A stretch of 64,000 nucleotides of DNA from Bacillus sp. B-jedd (GCF_000821085.1 NZ_CCXR01000001.1:1881001-1945000), one strand, 5' to 3'. Counted from the first letter of the stretch, positions 17,788 through 26,565 are shown. Notes: a model not told the origin generated them from the letters alone. A program made the numbers and translations.

Positions 17788-18168
17788 GTGCCAGGAAAGA
17801 AATTCATTATAAGTTTATATACACTATTAATGGTCGGTTTCGTGGTGTTAATGTTCATTATTTATTTGAATCCTGTAGCGAAGTGGGCTTATTATTTTGT
17901 CTTGGGATATGTAGTATTTTTGCTTATATCCGGGGTATTTCTATTGGTGGCAGCAGGAGCCAAGTTGAAGAATCTTAAAAAAGCTGAAATTAAAAAAAGA
18001 ATTCTGAGGTTCATCTTGATTTTCGTGGGCTTACTCGCGACGCAAATTTTGCTGAACTTTATTATGACTGGCGCTGCAGGTGATCTGAAAATCGGCAGTC
18101 CTCTAGGCTTGGCCATAGGAGTTAGCTTCCTTGATCTATTATTTATTAAAACTGGACAAGGTGAATAG
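17788..18168 (+). CDS. Small integral membrane protein
   Basis: A 126-residue protein with about four membrane segments (8-27, 33-57, 72-92, 103-120) and a short basic loop KNLKKAEIKKR. I do not recognise a family. The GTG start has GGAGGTG 9 nt upstream. Single gene; flanked by the RsbR-like terminator and a convergent GIY-YIG gene. Confidence 0.75.
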   Translation: MPGKKFIISLYTLLMVGFVVLMFIIYLNPVAKWAYYFVLGYVVFLLISGVFLLVAAGAKLKNLKKAEIKKRILRFILIFVGLLATQILLNFIMTGAAGDLKIGSPLGLAIGVSFLDLLFIKTGQGE

Positions 18169-18332
18169 ATGGATACATGAGCCATACTAATGCATTGCAT
18201 GGCCCAGTATCTAAATGTGCTTTCGCTCAGGATAGCAAGGAAGCAAAACGGGATAGGCAAAGCATCAATGCCTATTGCACCCCGCTCCCAAATAAAAAAG
18301 AGCCTTGCACCAACACAAAGCTCCCTTACGAT

Positions 18333-18713
18333 TTACTTATAAAAAACCTTGTCCACGTTGTACTTCGCCTTCAGCGTATTAATCGCGTACGTTTCGTAAA
18401 TTTCACGGTCCATTGGTTCCTCGACCACGAGCACCGCGATTTTATAAACCTCATCCCTGTAATTTTTGATAGGGGATACGGTATCCTCGAAATGGCGCTT
18501 GACGCGGGGGCGCAGCTTCCTCGCCTTTCCGACAAACATCAGTTCATCGTCAGCGTTAAAAAACAGGATAATCCCGCCTTTATCCCTCGGGATGCGATTA
18601 TAGTCTGTAAAGCCGTACTTGCTGCTGATGACCGCTTCGACCGGTTCACCAAGCTGATTCTTCCTCGTCAACACAACATCCGGTGCCGGCAATTCGATTT
18701 TGATCATTTTCAT
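18333..18713 (-). CDS. GIY-YIG nuclease-family protein
   Basis: A protein of about 126 residues. The core GGIILFFNADDELMFVGKA (residues ~46-64) is a GIY-YIG-type motif in degenerate form, with a conserved RPRVKRHF after it and EIYETYAINTL downstream. Such stand-alone domains in Bacillus are usually labelled excision-repair endonuclease-like. The first tyrosines of the motif are replaced (GII-FVG), so catalytic activity is doubtful. Start: ATG 18713 or 18707; AAGGAAG precedes both. Confidence 0.75.
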   Translation of the reverse strand: MKMIKIELPAPDVVLTRKNQLGEPVEAVISSKYGFTDYNRIPRDKGGIILFFNADDELMFVGKARKLRPRVKRHFEDTVSPIKNYRDEVYKIAVLVVEEPMDREIYETYAINTLKAKYNVDKVFYK

Positions 18714-18869
18714 CACTTCCTTTTCTTCGATTACTTTATCACATAGATTACCCGTAAACCAGTAGCAAAACTACATCATGTGAAAAACAAAGAGAATTCG
18801 TTTAAACGTTATTAATGAATTGTGCCTGGAACCATGACCTAATGATATAATCTTACCTAACCAAAAGGG

Positions 18870-19403
18870 TTAAATAACTGCTCTTTTCGCAAAAATCGCC
18901 TTCACGAAATCTTCCTTATGATCGGTGTACTCATTCACACCAGTTTGATATCGAGCGAGAGAATCCATTTTTATTGCTTGATACTCCCATCTGGCATCTT
19001 CATTGGTACGAAGATAATCCCTGAAGAAAATCAAATTTTGCCAGAGCTCGCCTTCATACTCAACGAGATGGATGAAATGTGTTTTCACTTCATATGTATT
19101 GTCCGTGAATCTTGCAAAAACAATTTCCCCAGGCCGCTCAACCCGCAGCCTTAGGAAACCGGCTTTTTTTAATCCGCCAGCAAGTGATTCTGGAAAATTG
19201 GATAAGTTGCGAATACCAACGACCATATCAATAATCGGCTTGGCCAGCATTCCAGGGATGGAAGTGCTCCCAATATGCTCAATTTGGAACTCCTCGAGGT
19301 TTGTGCTCGCACGCAGTTCCTCCTTAACCTTTGCGAATTCAGCCGCCCATTCAGGGTTATATTCCACTAAACGGACTTCATCTTTCCTTAAACCAAGCTT
19401 CAT
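18870..19403 (-). CDS. GrpB family protein
   Basis: A 177-residue member of the GrpB/nucleotidyltransferase-like family, recognised by VEYNPEWAAEF at the N-terminus and IEHIGSTSIPGMLAKPIID (residues ~42-60), where the G-S-T-S and D fit a nucleotidyltransferase-type active site. One relative is fused to dephospho-CoA kinase in other bacteria. Function unproven. The start ATG 19403 follows GGAGGT; the 12 codons upstream are not part of it. Confidence 0.9.
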   Translation of the reverse strand: MKLGLRKDEVRLVEYNPEWAAEFAKVKEELRASTNLEEFQIEHIGSTSIPGMLAKPIIDMVVGIRNLSNFPESLAGGLKKAGFLRLRVERPGEIVFARFTDNTYEVKTHFIHLVEYEGELWQNLIFFRDYLRTNEDARWEYQAIKMDSLARYQTGVNEYTDHKEDFVKAIFAKRAVI

Positions 19404-19675
19404 AAGAAAACCTCCAATCCTTTCAGACGTATAAATCATATCATTTTCATCTTAAACTTTCAGGGGTCGCATGATGTAACAAAAACAGCCCCATGTAAAA
19501 GAGGCTGCAATTCATTACTTCAATACAATAATCATGTAGGGATTAAAGAATGGCTTGAACGGTGAGGGGGATACATGAAGGCATTAGGGGAGTCATTCTT
19601 TTTCAAAGCGATGCAGTTTTAATAAAAACCATAAGTCGGTTAACACAAATACAAGAACATTCGACTTTTTACCTA

Positions 19676-20014
19676 TTATTGCTTGTTTAGACGCTGTATT
19701 TCAGTCTCCACAGAGAAAACCCTTTTATTTAGTGCATCAGTTTTGTCATCAATAAAATGAATAATATTTTCATTATAATCACCTATGCACATAATAATAT
19801 TTTTCTGCATCCGCTCCTGGCCTTCTTTTATTTCCAGCGTTAGAACTTCGAGTCCATCCATCCTGATTTGCAAACCGTCCATTCGGTTTTCCATTCCACC
19901 CATGCGAGTTTCCAAACCGTCCAGCCTGCCGTCAATCTTATCAAGGCGGTTGTTTACCGGCTGCAGTTCTTCCTTTAAAATAGAACGTAGCATTACCTCA
20001 AGTCCGTTTTCCAT
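19676..20014 (-). CDS. Coiled-coil protein with heptad-type repeats
   Basis: A 112-residue soluble protein. Residues ~20-60 repeat a seven-residue pattern (RLDKIDG RLDGLET RMGGMEN RMDGLQI), giving a parallel coiled coil; the rest is helical. AAGGAGGTG precedes ATG 20014. Similar short repeat proteins occur in Bacillus next to phage or surface loci, but no function can be assigned. The 7-residue pattern has a matching 21-bp DNA repeat (about 19840-19945), so length may vary between strains. Confidence 0.78.
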   Translation of the reverse strand: MENGLEVMLRSILKEELQPVNNRLDKIDGRLDGLETRMGGMENRMDGLQIRMDGLEVLTLEIKEGQERMQKNIIMCIGDYNENIIHFIDDKTDALNKRVFSVETEIQRLNKQ

Positions 20015-20122
20015 ATTTAACACCTCCTTTTCCCTCAATTTTAGCACGAATGGACATCCCTGTTGTACATAAAACCATGAACTTTTGCAAAAGAAAATTC
20101 TTTAAAAGGGTGGTTATTCGAA

Positions 20123-20677
20123 TTGAATATGATTGAAAAAGCGTTCAGAGTTGCCGGTGAGGCGCATGATGGCCAGTATAGGAAGCTGACGAAAACCCCG
20201 TACATTACTCATCCCGCTACGGTCGGCATAATTCTTCAGAAATACGGATATGGCGAGGAATTGATTGCAGCTGGAATTTTGCATGATACGGCCGAGGATA
20301 CAGACGTCACCCTCGAAATGATCGAAATGGATTTCGGTTCGAAGGTTGCAGAAATCGTCGCAGGCTGTTCGGAGCCGGACAAATCGCTCAGTTGGGAAGA
20401 GCGGAAGGAGCACACGATTGAATTTTTGAAAGGGGCTCCGATTGAAATCCGCGCGGTCGCCTGTGCCGATAAGCTGCACAACGTCCGATCTATCCGCTAT
20501 GATGTCGAGAAGTCCGGAGAAGAAGTGTGGAACCGGTTTAAAAGAGGGCGTGAGAAACAGGAATGGTATTACCGGAGCCTGGTCGAAAGCCTAGGCCAAC
20601 AATCTAGCTTCGAAATGCTTGATGAATTCGCCCGGGAAGTGGAATTGCTTTTCGGCCGCAGAAGGGAGGAAGCTTGA
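20123..20677 (+). CDS. HD-domain small alarmone hydrolase-like protein
   Basis: A 184-residue HD-family phosphohydrolase related to the N-terminal domain of RelA/SpoT and to MESH1. Metal-ligand motifs are YITHPATVG (His ~30), LHDTAEDTD (HD ~53-54) and KLHNVRS (Asp/His ~113). The likely reaction is removal of the 3'-pyrophosphate from (p)ppGpp or a related nucleotide; no synthetase domain is present. Start TTG 20123 has AAGGGTGG upstream; ATG 20129 is the alternative. It overlaps the acetyltransferase gene by 1 bp and precedes a MurG paralogue. Confidence 0.85.
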   Translation: MNMIEKAFRVAGEAHDGQYRKLTKTPYITHPATVGIILQKYGYGEELIAAGILHDTAEDTDVTLEMIEMDFGSKVAEIVAGCSEPDKSLSWEERKEHTIEFLKGAPIEIRAVACADKLHNVRSIRYDVEKSGEEVWNRFKRGREKQEWYYRSLVESLGQQSSFEMLDEFAREVELLFGRRREEA

Positions 20678-21144
20678 TGCACATAAAAATGGCTACATTG
20701 GAAGATTACGAAGCACTGCTTCCGATTCATAAAGAAATCCACGAGTACCACCTGGAAGCCCGGCCCGATATTTATCGGTCAGCGGACAACACGTTTATAT
20801 GGGACTATTTCAAAGGAATCATCGAAAATGAGAATGCCAGGATTTTTTATATCAAAAACGATATTGAAGTCATCGCTTTTACAATTTGCAGGAAGCAATC
20901 ATCTTCTGACCGCGTGACGGTAGCACCAAGAGAATACATGTATGTAGAGGAATTCGGCGTAAAAAAGGAATTCCGGAAGCAGGGGCTGGCAACAATGTTG
21001 TTCGAAAAGGTTGTTGATTTTGCAAAAGAAAAAGGTGTTTCGGAAATCGAGCTTGGTGTCTGGGAATTCAATGAGCCCGCGATCCGTTTCTACGAGTCGA
21101 TGGGCATGAAAACACAGGTTAGAAGAATGGAAATGAAATTATAA
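20677..21144 (+). CDS. GNAT family N-acetyltransferase
   Basis: A 155-residue acetyltransferase with motif A around VKKEFRKQGLATMLFEKV (residues ~95-112) and the NEPAIRFYESMGM end. The ATG overlaps the TGA of the upstream alarmone hydrolase gene (TGATG), so the two are translationally coupled. The MurG-like gene begins 16 bp later, making a three-gene operon. Substrate unknown. Confidence 0.88.
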   Translation: MHIKMATLEDYEALLPIHKEIHEYHLEARPDIYRSADNTFIWDYFKGIIENENARIFYIKNDIEVIAFTICRKQSSSDRVTVAPREYMYVEEFGVKKEFRKQGLATMLFEKVVDFAKEKGVSEIELGVWEFNEPAIRFYESMGMKTQVRRMEMKL

Positions 21145-21159
21145 CGTTTTGGAGGCAGC

Positions 21160-22224
21160 ATGGCTACGAACAGAATTGTTTTTACAGGCGGGGGATCCGC
21201 CGGGCACGTGACACCCAATCTGGCAATCATCGCAGAGCTAGATAAGAAAAAATGGGAGATCCACTATATCGGTTCTGAAAAAGGAATTGAAAAGGAACTC
21301 ATAGCGAAAATAGGCATTCCATATCACGGAATCAGCAGCGGGAAACTGCGAAGATACATCGATTTTGAAAACGTGAAGGATATTTTCAGGGTGATGAAAG
21401 GCTGTTATGATGCATGGAAGGTATTAAAGAAGCTCAAACCCCGCCTTGTTTTTTCAAAAGGGGGCTTCGTTTCTGTGCCAGTGGTAATTGCCGCGAATCT
21501 GTTGAAAATCCCTGTGTTCATTCATGAAAGTGACCTGACACCAGGGTTGGCGAACAAAATCGCACAGCGGTTTGCGACTAAGATTTTCACGTCTTTTGAA
21601 GAAACGGTTAACTATTTTCCTGGCAAAAAGGCTGTTGCCATCGGTTCGCCAATTCGCATCGAAATCCTGAATGGCAGTGGGGTACAAGGCAGGAAGTTGC
21701 TCAATTTTAATGAAAAGAAACCAATCCTGACAATCATGGGAGGGAGCCTTGGGGCAAGAAAGATTAATGAAGCGGTAAGGGGAAATTTGCCCTGGCTCAC
21801 CGACCGGTTTCAGGTCGTACATCTGTGCGGGAAAGGCCAGATGGACACAAATTTATCAGGCTTGCCTGGATACCGGCAGTTTGAGTACGTCCATGAGGAA
21901 CTGCCTGACCTGCTGGCGGCGACCGACCTAGTCATCACAAGAGGAGGTTCCAACTCGATATTCGAATTCCTCGCCCTCGGAATCCCGATGTTAATCATCC
22001 CCCTGACTTTGCAGCAAAGCAGAGGCGACCAGATCCTGAATGCAAAAACGTTTCATAAGAATGGCTTTTCACTGACTCTTGAAGAGGAAGGTTTAAACTC
22101 GGAATCATTTAAGAAAGCAGTGGACGAACTTCAGTTAAAGAGCCAAGAGATAAAAATGAATATGAAGAAAGTTAATAAGCAAAATGCGATTGATGTTTTG
22201 CTTGGCGAAATCGAGAATTATTAA
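21160..22224 (+). CDS. MurG paralogue (UDP-GlcNAc glycosyltransferase)
   Basis: A 354-residue GT28-family enzyme. Motifs are the N-terminal GGGSAGHVTPN loop (residues 10-20), GGFVSVP (~105), HESD (~125) and the C-terminal RGGSNSIFEFLALGIPMLIIPL (binding UDP-GlcNAc). MurG makes lipid II by adding GlcNAc to lipid I. The gene is not in a division/cell-wall cluster, so it is probably a second copy as in Bacillus cereus-group species. It is the last gene of an operon with the alarmone hydrolase and acetyltransferase. GGAGG precedes ATG. Confidence 0.9.
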   Translation: MATNRIVFTGGGSAGHVTPNLAIIAELDKKKWEIHYIGSEKGIEKELIAKIGIPYHGISSGKLRRYIDFENVKDIFRVMKGCYDAWKVLKKLKPRLVFSKGGFVSVPVVIAANLLKIPVFIHESDLTPGLANKIAQRFATKIFTSFEETVNYFPGKKAVAIGSPIRIEILNGSGVQGRKLLNFNEKKPILTIMGGSLGARKINEAVRGNLPWLTDRFQVVHLCGKGQMDTNLSGLPGYRQFEYVHEELPDLLAATDLVITRGGSNSIFEFLALGIPMLIIPLTLQQSRGDQILNAKTFHKNGFSLTLEEEGLNSESFKKAVDELQLKSQEIKMNMKKVNKQNAIDVLLGEIENY

Positions 22225-22292
22225 TTTTACCCAATATATGGAATGTCCCCTCATTTTATGATACGATAAAACTATAATGGGAGGGATTCCTA

Positions 22293-22475
22293 ATGAAGTC
22301 ACCATTCATGCGGCTTTTTAACAGAGGCTATATTGTATTCCTAATATTTATGGCACTTGCCTACTTTACTTTGCCTAACAACTTAATATATCCGGCAATC
22401 GTTACTTTGCCGCTCTTGTTCGGAGTTTACCAGGTGATTATTTATTTGATGCTCCGAAAAAAACAAGAAATCTGA
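22293..22475 (+). CDS. Small two-helix membrane protein
   Basis: A 60-residue protein with two membrane segments (about 10-27 and 32-53), a basic N-terminus and a KKQ end. GGGAGGG precedes ATG 22293 at good distance. No family recognised. A hairpin terminator follows directly. Confidence 0.75.
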   Translation: MKSPFMRLFNRGYIVFLIFMALAYFTLPNNLIYPAIVTLPLLFGVYQVIIYLMLRKKQEI

Positions 22476-22508
22476 AGCATTGGACGTTTTGTTCCAGTGC
22501 TTTTTTTA
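22476..22508 (+). terminator. Terminator of the 60-residue membrane protein gene
   Basis: AGCATTGGA / TTCCAGTGCT stem with a 7-nt loop and TTTTTTT, overlapping the end of the gene. Confidence 0.88.
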
Positions 22509-22542
22509 CCTTTACTTTTGAAAACTGGGAGGGGGATTTGAA

Positions 22543-22728
22543 GTGAGAAATAAGTTAAGAAAGTCTTCAACTGATAGAGCTTTATGGGGTGTATGTGGCG
22601 GTATAGCTGAGTATTTAGGGATATCTTCTACGGCGGTAAGACTCATATTTATTATTCTTCCTGGGCCAAATTTGCTTATATATTTAATTCTTGCTAATAC
22701 AATCCCTGATAGCCCTCGCTCTTTATAA
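22543..22728 (+). CDS. PspC-domain protein
   Basis: A 61-residue PspC domain: KLRKSSTDRALWGVCGGIAEYLG is the hallmark, followed by one membrane segment (about 33-53). PspC domains act in phage-shock and envelope-stress responses and can anchor partners to the membrane. The GTG start has a strong GGGAGGGGG site. It is a stand-alone copy with no psp neighbours, and is followed by repeat array B. Confidence 0.92.
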   Translation: MRNKLRKSSTDRALWGVCGGIAEYLGISSTAVRLIFIILPGPNLLIYLILANTIPDSPRSL

Positions 22729-22793
22729 TTGGATAAATTGATGCCTTGACCGAGAAGAGATGAAAGACCCCACATGAGTTTGGATTGACAATT

Positions 22794-23250
22794 AACTAGT
22801 TACATAACTATATATTTTTCGCAAAAAGTAGTAGGGGTCAGGCCCCTACTATAAAAATCCAAAAATGTAGTAAGTTTTCACTAGTCATTTTCTGGGTTTA
22901 CAAGGGCGATTAACTAGTAATATAACTATATTTCCTTTGCAAAAAGTAGTAGGCGTCAGACGCCGACTATAAGAATTCAAAAACGTAGTAAGTTTTTACT
23001 AGTTATTTATGGGTTTAACAAGGCCCATTAACTAGTTACATAACTATATATTCTTTGCAAAAAGTAGTAGGGGTCAGGCCCCTACTATAAAAATCCTAAA
23101 AGGTAGTAGGTTTTCACTAGTTATTTATGGGTTTAACAAGGCCCGTAACTAGTTACATGACTATATATTCTTCGCAAAAAGTAGTAGGGGTCAGGCCCCT
23201 ACTATAAAAAACTTAAAATGCAGTAAGTTTTCACTAGTTACTTCTCTACG
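22794..23250. repeat. Array B: four ~118-bp units related to array A
   Basis: Units begin with AACTAGT at about 22794, 22912, 23030 and 23147 (118, 118, 117 and ~104 bp). They share with array A the opening and closing ACTAGT, the central AGTAGGGG / CCCCTACT hairpin and the period, but differ in the arms (TTACATAACTATATAT, GGGTTTAACAAGGCCC). Unit 2 has the GGCG / CGCC hairpin variant that also occurs in unit 4 of array A. Like array A, it lies between convergent genes (PspC and flippase). Confidence 0.9.
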
Positions 23251-23280
23251 TTTCCTTAAAACAAGTGCAAATATGGAAAG

Positions 23281-24606
23281 CTACAACTCCCGAATCCGCC
23301 GCCCGAACCACACCCGCACGCCAATTCGTTTGCAGACGGTAAAGTAATGTAGCAACGCCTGGAGTAATGCACCGAAGTTCATTCCGAGTATGACGCCGTC
23401 CATGTGGAGGGACGGCATTGAACCGAGCAGGAAGACAGCGCCTAATGCAAAGGCGTTGGCCCAGATGCTGTGCAGGAAGGCGTCTTTGATTAGCCCGACT
23501 CCGATCAGATAGGCCTGCAGCGGGATGATGAAGAAGTGGAACAGGAAAAATGGCCAGAGCAGTTTCAAATAGGAAGCGGCGACCGGGGCGGAAAAGAACA
23601 GTGATGCCAGCTTGTCAGCGAACATGTGCATGATGAACACGGAAACCGCACCATACAACAACGTCAGCCACATTGTCTGGTGCAAGAGGGTGCTGAGCCG
23701 TTCGCGATCCAACCTGGCATAAGCATCCGATACATTAGGAATCAAAGCGACCATCAGCGAATGGGCGATGAAAGCAGGAAAGAAGCCGATCGACATCGCG
23801 ACGCCCATTAGCATTCCGAAGTGCTCGGTCGCGGTTACGGCGGTGAAGCCGGCGCGTATTAATGTAATCTGGATCAGGATCGGTTGGAGGGCGTTAACGA
23901 ATGCCTGAAAGATGCGCAGTCCGACAGTTGGCAAGGAAACAGATAGAAGCTTTTGCCGAGCGTTCGAACCGGATAGCTCCTGATTTGGTATGGACTTCAG
24001 TCCGCGTAAATGAATGACGAACAGGCTGAATAAATAAAGCAATACGATCAGCTCACTCCCAACCAGGGCGCCTAACGCGATAAGGAGGGAAGTCTCGAGC
24101 GGATAATCGAATAAATTAAAAATGAAATATAGGAGCAGGAATTGGGCGATTTTTCGTAACAGGTTTGACACCGCAATTTTGCCCATCTGCTGGACGCCCA
24201 TGAAATAACCTCTGGCCACCGCCGAGAAAGCGGCAATCGGGATGAGCGCAAACAGCAGCCAGTGGATATGGGCGGGGAACCGACTCAGCGCGGATGGGAT
24301 GGAAGCAGCCGCTGCCGTAAGCAAAATAAACACCACCGTGGAAAGGACCCCGAGCTTCAAGGCGTGCTTCAGCAAGCTAAAGTGCGTTTCCTGTTTGTTT
24401 TCAGCTATGTACTTGGATACGGAAATCGGCAGTTCGAGGCTTGCCAAAATCAAGATCAAGAACAGCACAGGCATGACCGACATGTAGAGGCCCATGCCTT
24501 CCTCTTTCAGTTCCCTCGCAAGCTGCATATTCACGAGAAACTCAACGCACTCGCTCAAGAACGCAGCGAAAATTAAAATCAGTGTCCCACGGATAAACTT
24601 GTTCAA
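23281..24606 (-). CDS. SpoVB/MurJ-like oligosaccharide flippase
   Basis: A 441-residue integral membrane protein with 12-14 predicted segments, of the MATE-like polysaccharide transporter family (SpoVB, YtgP/MurJ, RfbX). These move lipid-linked sugars across the membrane. It is shorter than SpoVB (~518). The N-terminus FIRGTLILIFAAFLSE and the conserved ELPISVSKYIAE stretch fit the family. The start is probably TTG 24606 with GGGGTGG upstream; the six codons before it contain that site. Single gene. Confidence 0.87.
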   Translation of the reverse strand: MNKFIRGTLILIFAAFLSECVEFLVNMQLARELKEEGMGLYMSVMPVLFLILILASLELPISVSKYIAENKQETHFSLLKHALKLGVLSTVVFILLTAAAASIPSALSRFPAHIHWLLFALIPIAAFSAVARGYFMGVQQMGKIAVSNLLRKIAQFLLLYFIFNLFDYPLETSLLIALGALVGSELIVLLYLFSLFVIHLRGLKSIPNQELSGSNARQKLLSVSLPTVGLRIFQAFVNALQPILIQITLIRAGFTAVTATEHFGMLMGVAMSIGFFPAFIAHSLMVALIPNVSDAYARLDRERLSTLLHQTMWLTLLYGAVSVFIMHMFADKLASLFFSAPVAASYLKLLWPFFLFHFFIIPLQAYLIGVGLIKDAFLHSIWANAFALGAVFLLGSMPSLHMDGVILGMNFGALLQALLHYFTVCKRIGVRVWFGRRIREL

Positions 24607-24829
24607 GCGACCACCCCCATACATTCATCCATATGAGACAGGCTAGAAAATTATGTGGATGACGACGATGGGACAAGCTTTGACTGAATTTTTTTTTGAA
24701 TCCTAGAATTAAATGTCATGAATTTGTGGAAGTGGGGAATTGGATGGATTTTTCCAAAAATGTTAAATCAAATCATAACTTTAGATAATGAGTTTCAATT
24801 TAAATAGGAAATAAAATAGGGGGACGTAA

Positions 24830-25261
24830 ATGAAAAAGAAGTGGTATTTAATCATTGGGATTGCGATAATTATCTTTTTCTCCATAAAATATTACGATGA
24901 TCATAGAGAAAAAGGGTTGGATGATTTAATTAGCTATAAACTTACTCAATTTGAATCCTTATCTATTCATGAAGGCCCAGATAGGCCATACTGGACAACT
25001 GAGAAAAGGGAACATGCAGAAAAGTTTCAAGACTTTTTAAGTCAATATCGAGTCAAAAGAATGAAGGATTTCGAGTGGAATAGTGATGTTTCAAAAGAGA
25101 AAGGATTTCAAGTTACTATTTACGTAAAGGGCAAACCGTTAATTGCATCGATTTATGAAACTCGTCTACTATTCCTTAATAAAGGTAAGTATTATAAGGT
25201 AATAAATGGCCCTGTTGATATGGAATGGGTCAATGACTTTGTTAGGGAAAATCCACAATAG
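24830..25261 (+). CDS. Hypothetical membrane-anchored/exported protein
   Basis: A 143-residue protein with one N-terminal membrane segment (residues 5-21) followed by an extracytoplasmic part with no recognised domain (TIYVKGKPLIASIYE, NGPVDMEWVNDFVREN). AGGGGGACG precedes ATG. Lower GC than its neighbours. No function can be given. The ~200 bp upstream show no other gene. Confidence 0.72.
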   Translation: MKKKWYLIIGIAIIIFFSIKYYDDHREKGLDDLISYKLTQFESLSIHEGPDRPYWTTEKREHAEKFQDFLSQYRVKRMKDFEWNSDVSKEKGFQVTIYVKGKPLIASIYETRLLFLNKGKYYKVINGPVDMEWVNDFVRENPQ

Positions 25262-25403
25262 GAATAGTTAGTGCCCGAATGGATGGCAGCCTGAGGCTTA
25301 TCGGTTTATATAGCATCGGAAAGCCAGACGCTGATTTCCGTTCGGTCACTATTTCTGAAATAAATACTATGTTCAAGCCTTTCTAGTTTTGTTCTCAAGA
25401 GTA

Positions 25404-25895
25404 TTACTCACCATAAGTTTTTTCCCATTCCACCAACCACTCCTGTATGTTTTTACCGACTAACTCCTCAGCGGTTTTCCCATCGAGAGAATAACCCCAA
25501 CCGCTCATGCCATCGACTGCCGGGTAGGAAGTCCCACCAATCACTTTCCCTTCAAAAAGAAACACATTTACGGCTGTCTTGGATTTATAAATCTTGCCGA
25601 CAGGGTGGTTTTTCACTATGAATCGTTCTTGAATTATTTCTTTTCCGATATAATCATCAGGCTTGACAGATTGCAAGGACCATATCATTTTATGGGGCAT
25701 TTCAACAAGATCTTTCCGTTGGAATGTGTAAACGTAGTTTCCTTCATACGATTTTACAGAATAGCCTTTTTGCAAAAGATACTCCTTCGCCAATTTAGCA
25801 TTAGAATCGAGTTTATAGTCCGCAGCGCATCCGACTAGCAACATTAAAAAAATCAAGACGAGGAATTTTGTTCCGTAAGAACCTGGCATTTTCAT
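25404..25895 (-). CDS. Hypothetical lipoprotein
   Basis: A 163-residue lipoprotein: signal peptide to residue ~22 with the lipobox LLVGC, then a soluble part with KEYLLQKGYSVKSYEG and a C-terminal GWGYSLDGKTAEEL. GAGGAGATG precedes ATG 25895; ATG 25889 is possible. The family is not recognised with confidence. Likely attached to the outer face of the membrane. Confidence 0.75.
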   Translation of the reverse strand: MKMPGSYGTKFLVLIFLMLLVGCAADYKLDSNAKLAKEYLLQKGYSVKSYEGNYVYTFQRKDLVEMPHKMIWSLQSVKPDDYIGKEIIQERFIVKNHPVGKIYKSKTAVNVFLFEGKVIGGTSYPAVDGMSGWGYSLDGKTAEELVGKNIQEWLVEWEKTYGE

Positions 25896-26094
25896 TTGTT
25901 CATCTCCTCTCAGACTGCTAAATAGTATTAACCAAAATTGTACCATTAACTGGAACTTTTATTAATGACTTTTCGAAATTTCTGTAAATTCCCCTTTGCA
26001 TGGAAAGTTTATTGCAAATCCCAATCACTGAGGCTAACCCGCCATTTTTAGGGCAGAATAGATGGATGGAAATTGAGATGAAGGAGGAAATGCT

Positions 26095-26556
26095 TTGGAA
26101 GGACTGAAAGCAGGAGATAAGGCGCCTACATTTACCCTAGAGGCCACCACAAAAGAGAAGATCTCGTTATCGGACTACTTGGGCAGCAAAAATATCGTCG
26201 TCGCCTTTTACGGCATGGATTTTACGCCAGGCTGAATTAAGGAAATTGCCTCTTGGAAAGAGGATTATAAACGGTTTGGAGAATTAAATGCGGAAATTAT
26301 GGCAATCAGCGCCGACCATATCCACTCGCATCGCGTTTTTGCCGCAAGCATGGGGACGCTGCCGTATCCGCTCCTGTCCGACTGGACGAAGCAGACGATT
26401 AAGGATTACAAAGTTTTCAATGAAAAGGGTGGCGTCGCCAAACGGTCCGTATTCATAATCAATCAAAAAGGCGACATCGCTTACGCGAACACGTCTTTTA
26501 AAGCAGACCGGAAGGAAGATTATGAAGCCGTCTTTGAAGAATTAAGTAAAATATAA
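26095..26556 (+). CDS. Selenocysteine peroxiredoxin 1 (BCP/AhpC-TSA type, in-frame UGA)
   Basis: Read through one TGA (26233-26235), this frame gives a complete 153-residue peroxiredoxin: APTFTLEATTKEKISLSDY, FYGMDFTPG-U-IKEIASW, ISADHIHSHRVF, YPLLSDW, SVFIINQKGDIAYAN. The TGA is residue 47, exactly the peroxidatic cysteine of the TPGC motif. The predicted protein has no cysteine at all, so its chemistry would rest on selenocysteine. The TTG start has AAGGAGG 7 nt upstream, and a terminator follows. A bSECIS-like hairpin follows the TGA. Both halves stay intact with no other defect, which argues against a pseudogene. It reduces peroxides; the reductant is unknown. Confidence 0.8.
26233..26263 (+). 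promoter_or_regulatory. bSECIS-like element of peroxiredoxin 1
   Basis: After the TGA, CCTCT (26249-26253) pairs with AGAGG (26259-26263) around the loop TGGAA. The loop begins 18 nt after the UGA and has G as its second base. This fits the described bacterial SECIS rule (loop 16-37 nt after UGA, a G in the first two loop bases, short upper stem). SelB would bind it. Confidence 0.65.
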
Positions 26557-26565
26557 ATAGAGAAT

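Noticed and set aside
18177..18300. Inverted repeats between the membrane protein and GIY-YIG genes as a riboswitch or terminator
   Set aside because: Pairing is short and imperfect, without a T run or a known aptamer motif.
19574..19621. 15-codon ORF after AGGGGGATAC
   Set aside because: Too short and unconserved to support, though a ribosome-site-like sequence precedes it.
25279..25386. 36-residue ORF MDGSLRLIGLYSIG...
   Set aside because: No ribosome binding site and no recognised family; probably chance or a remnant.
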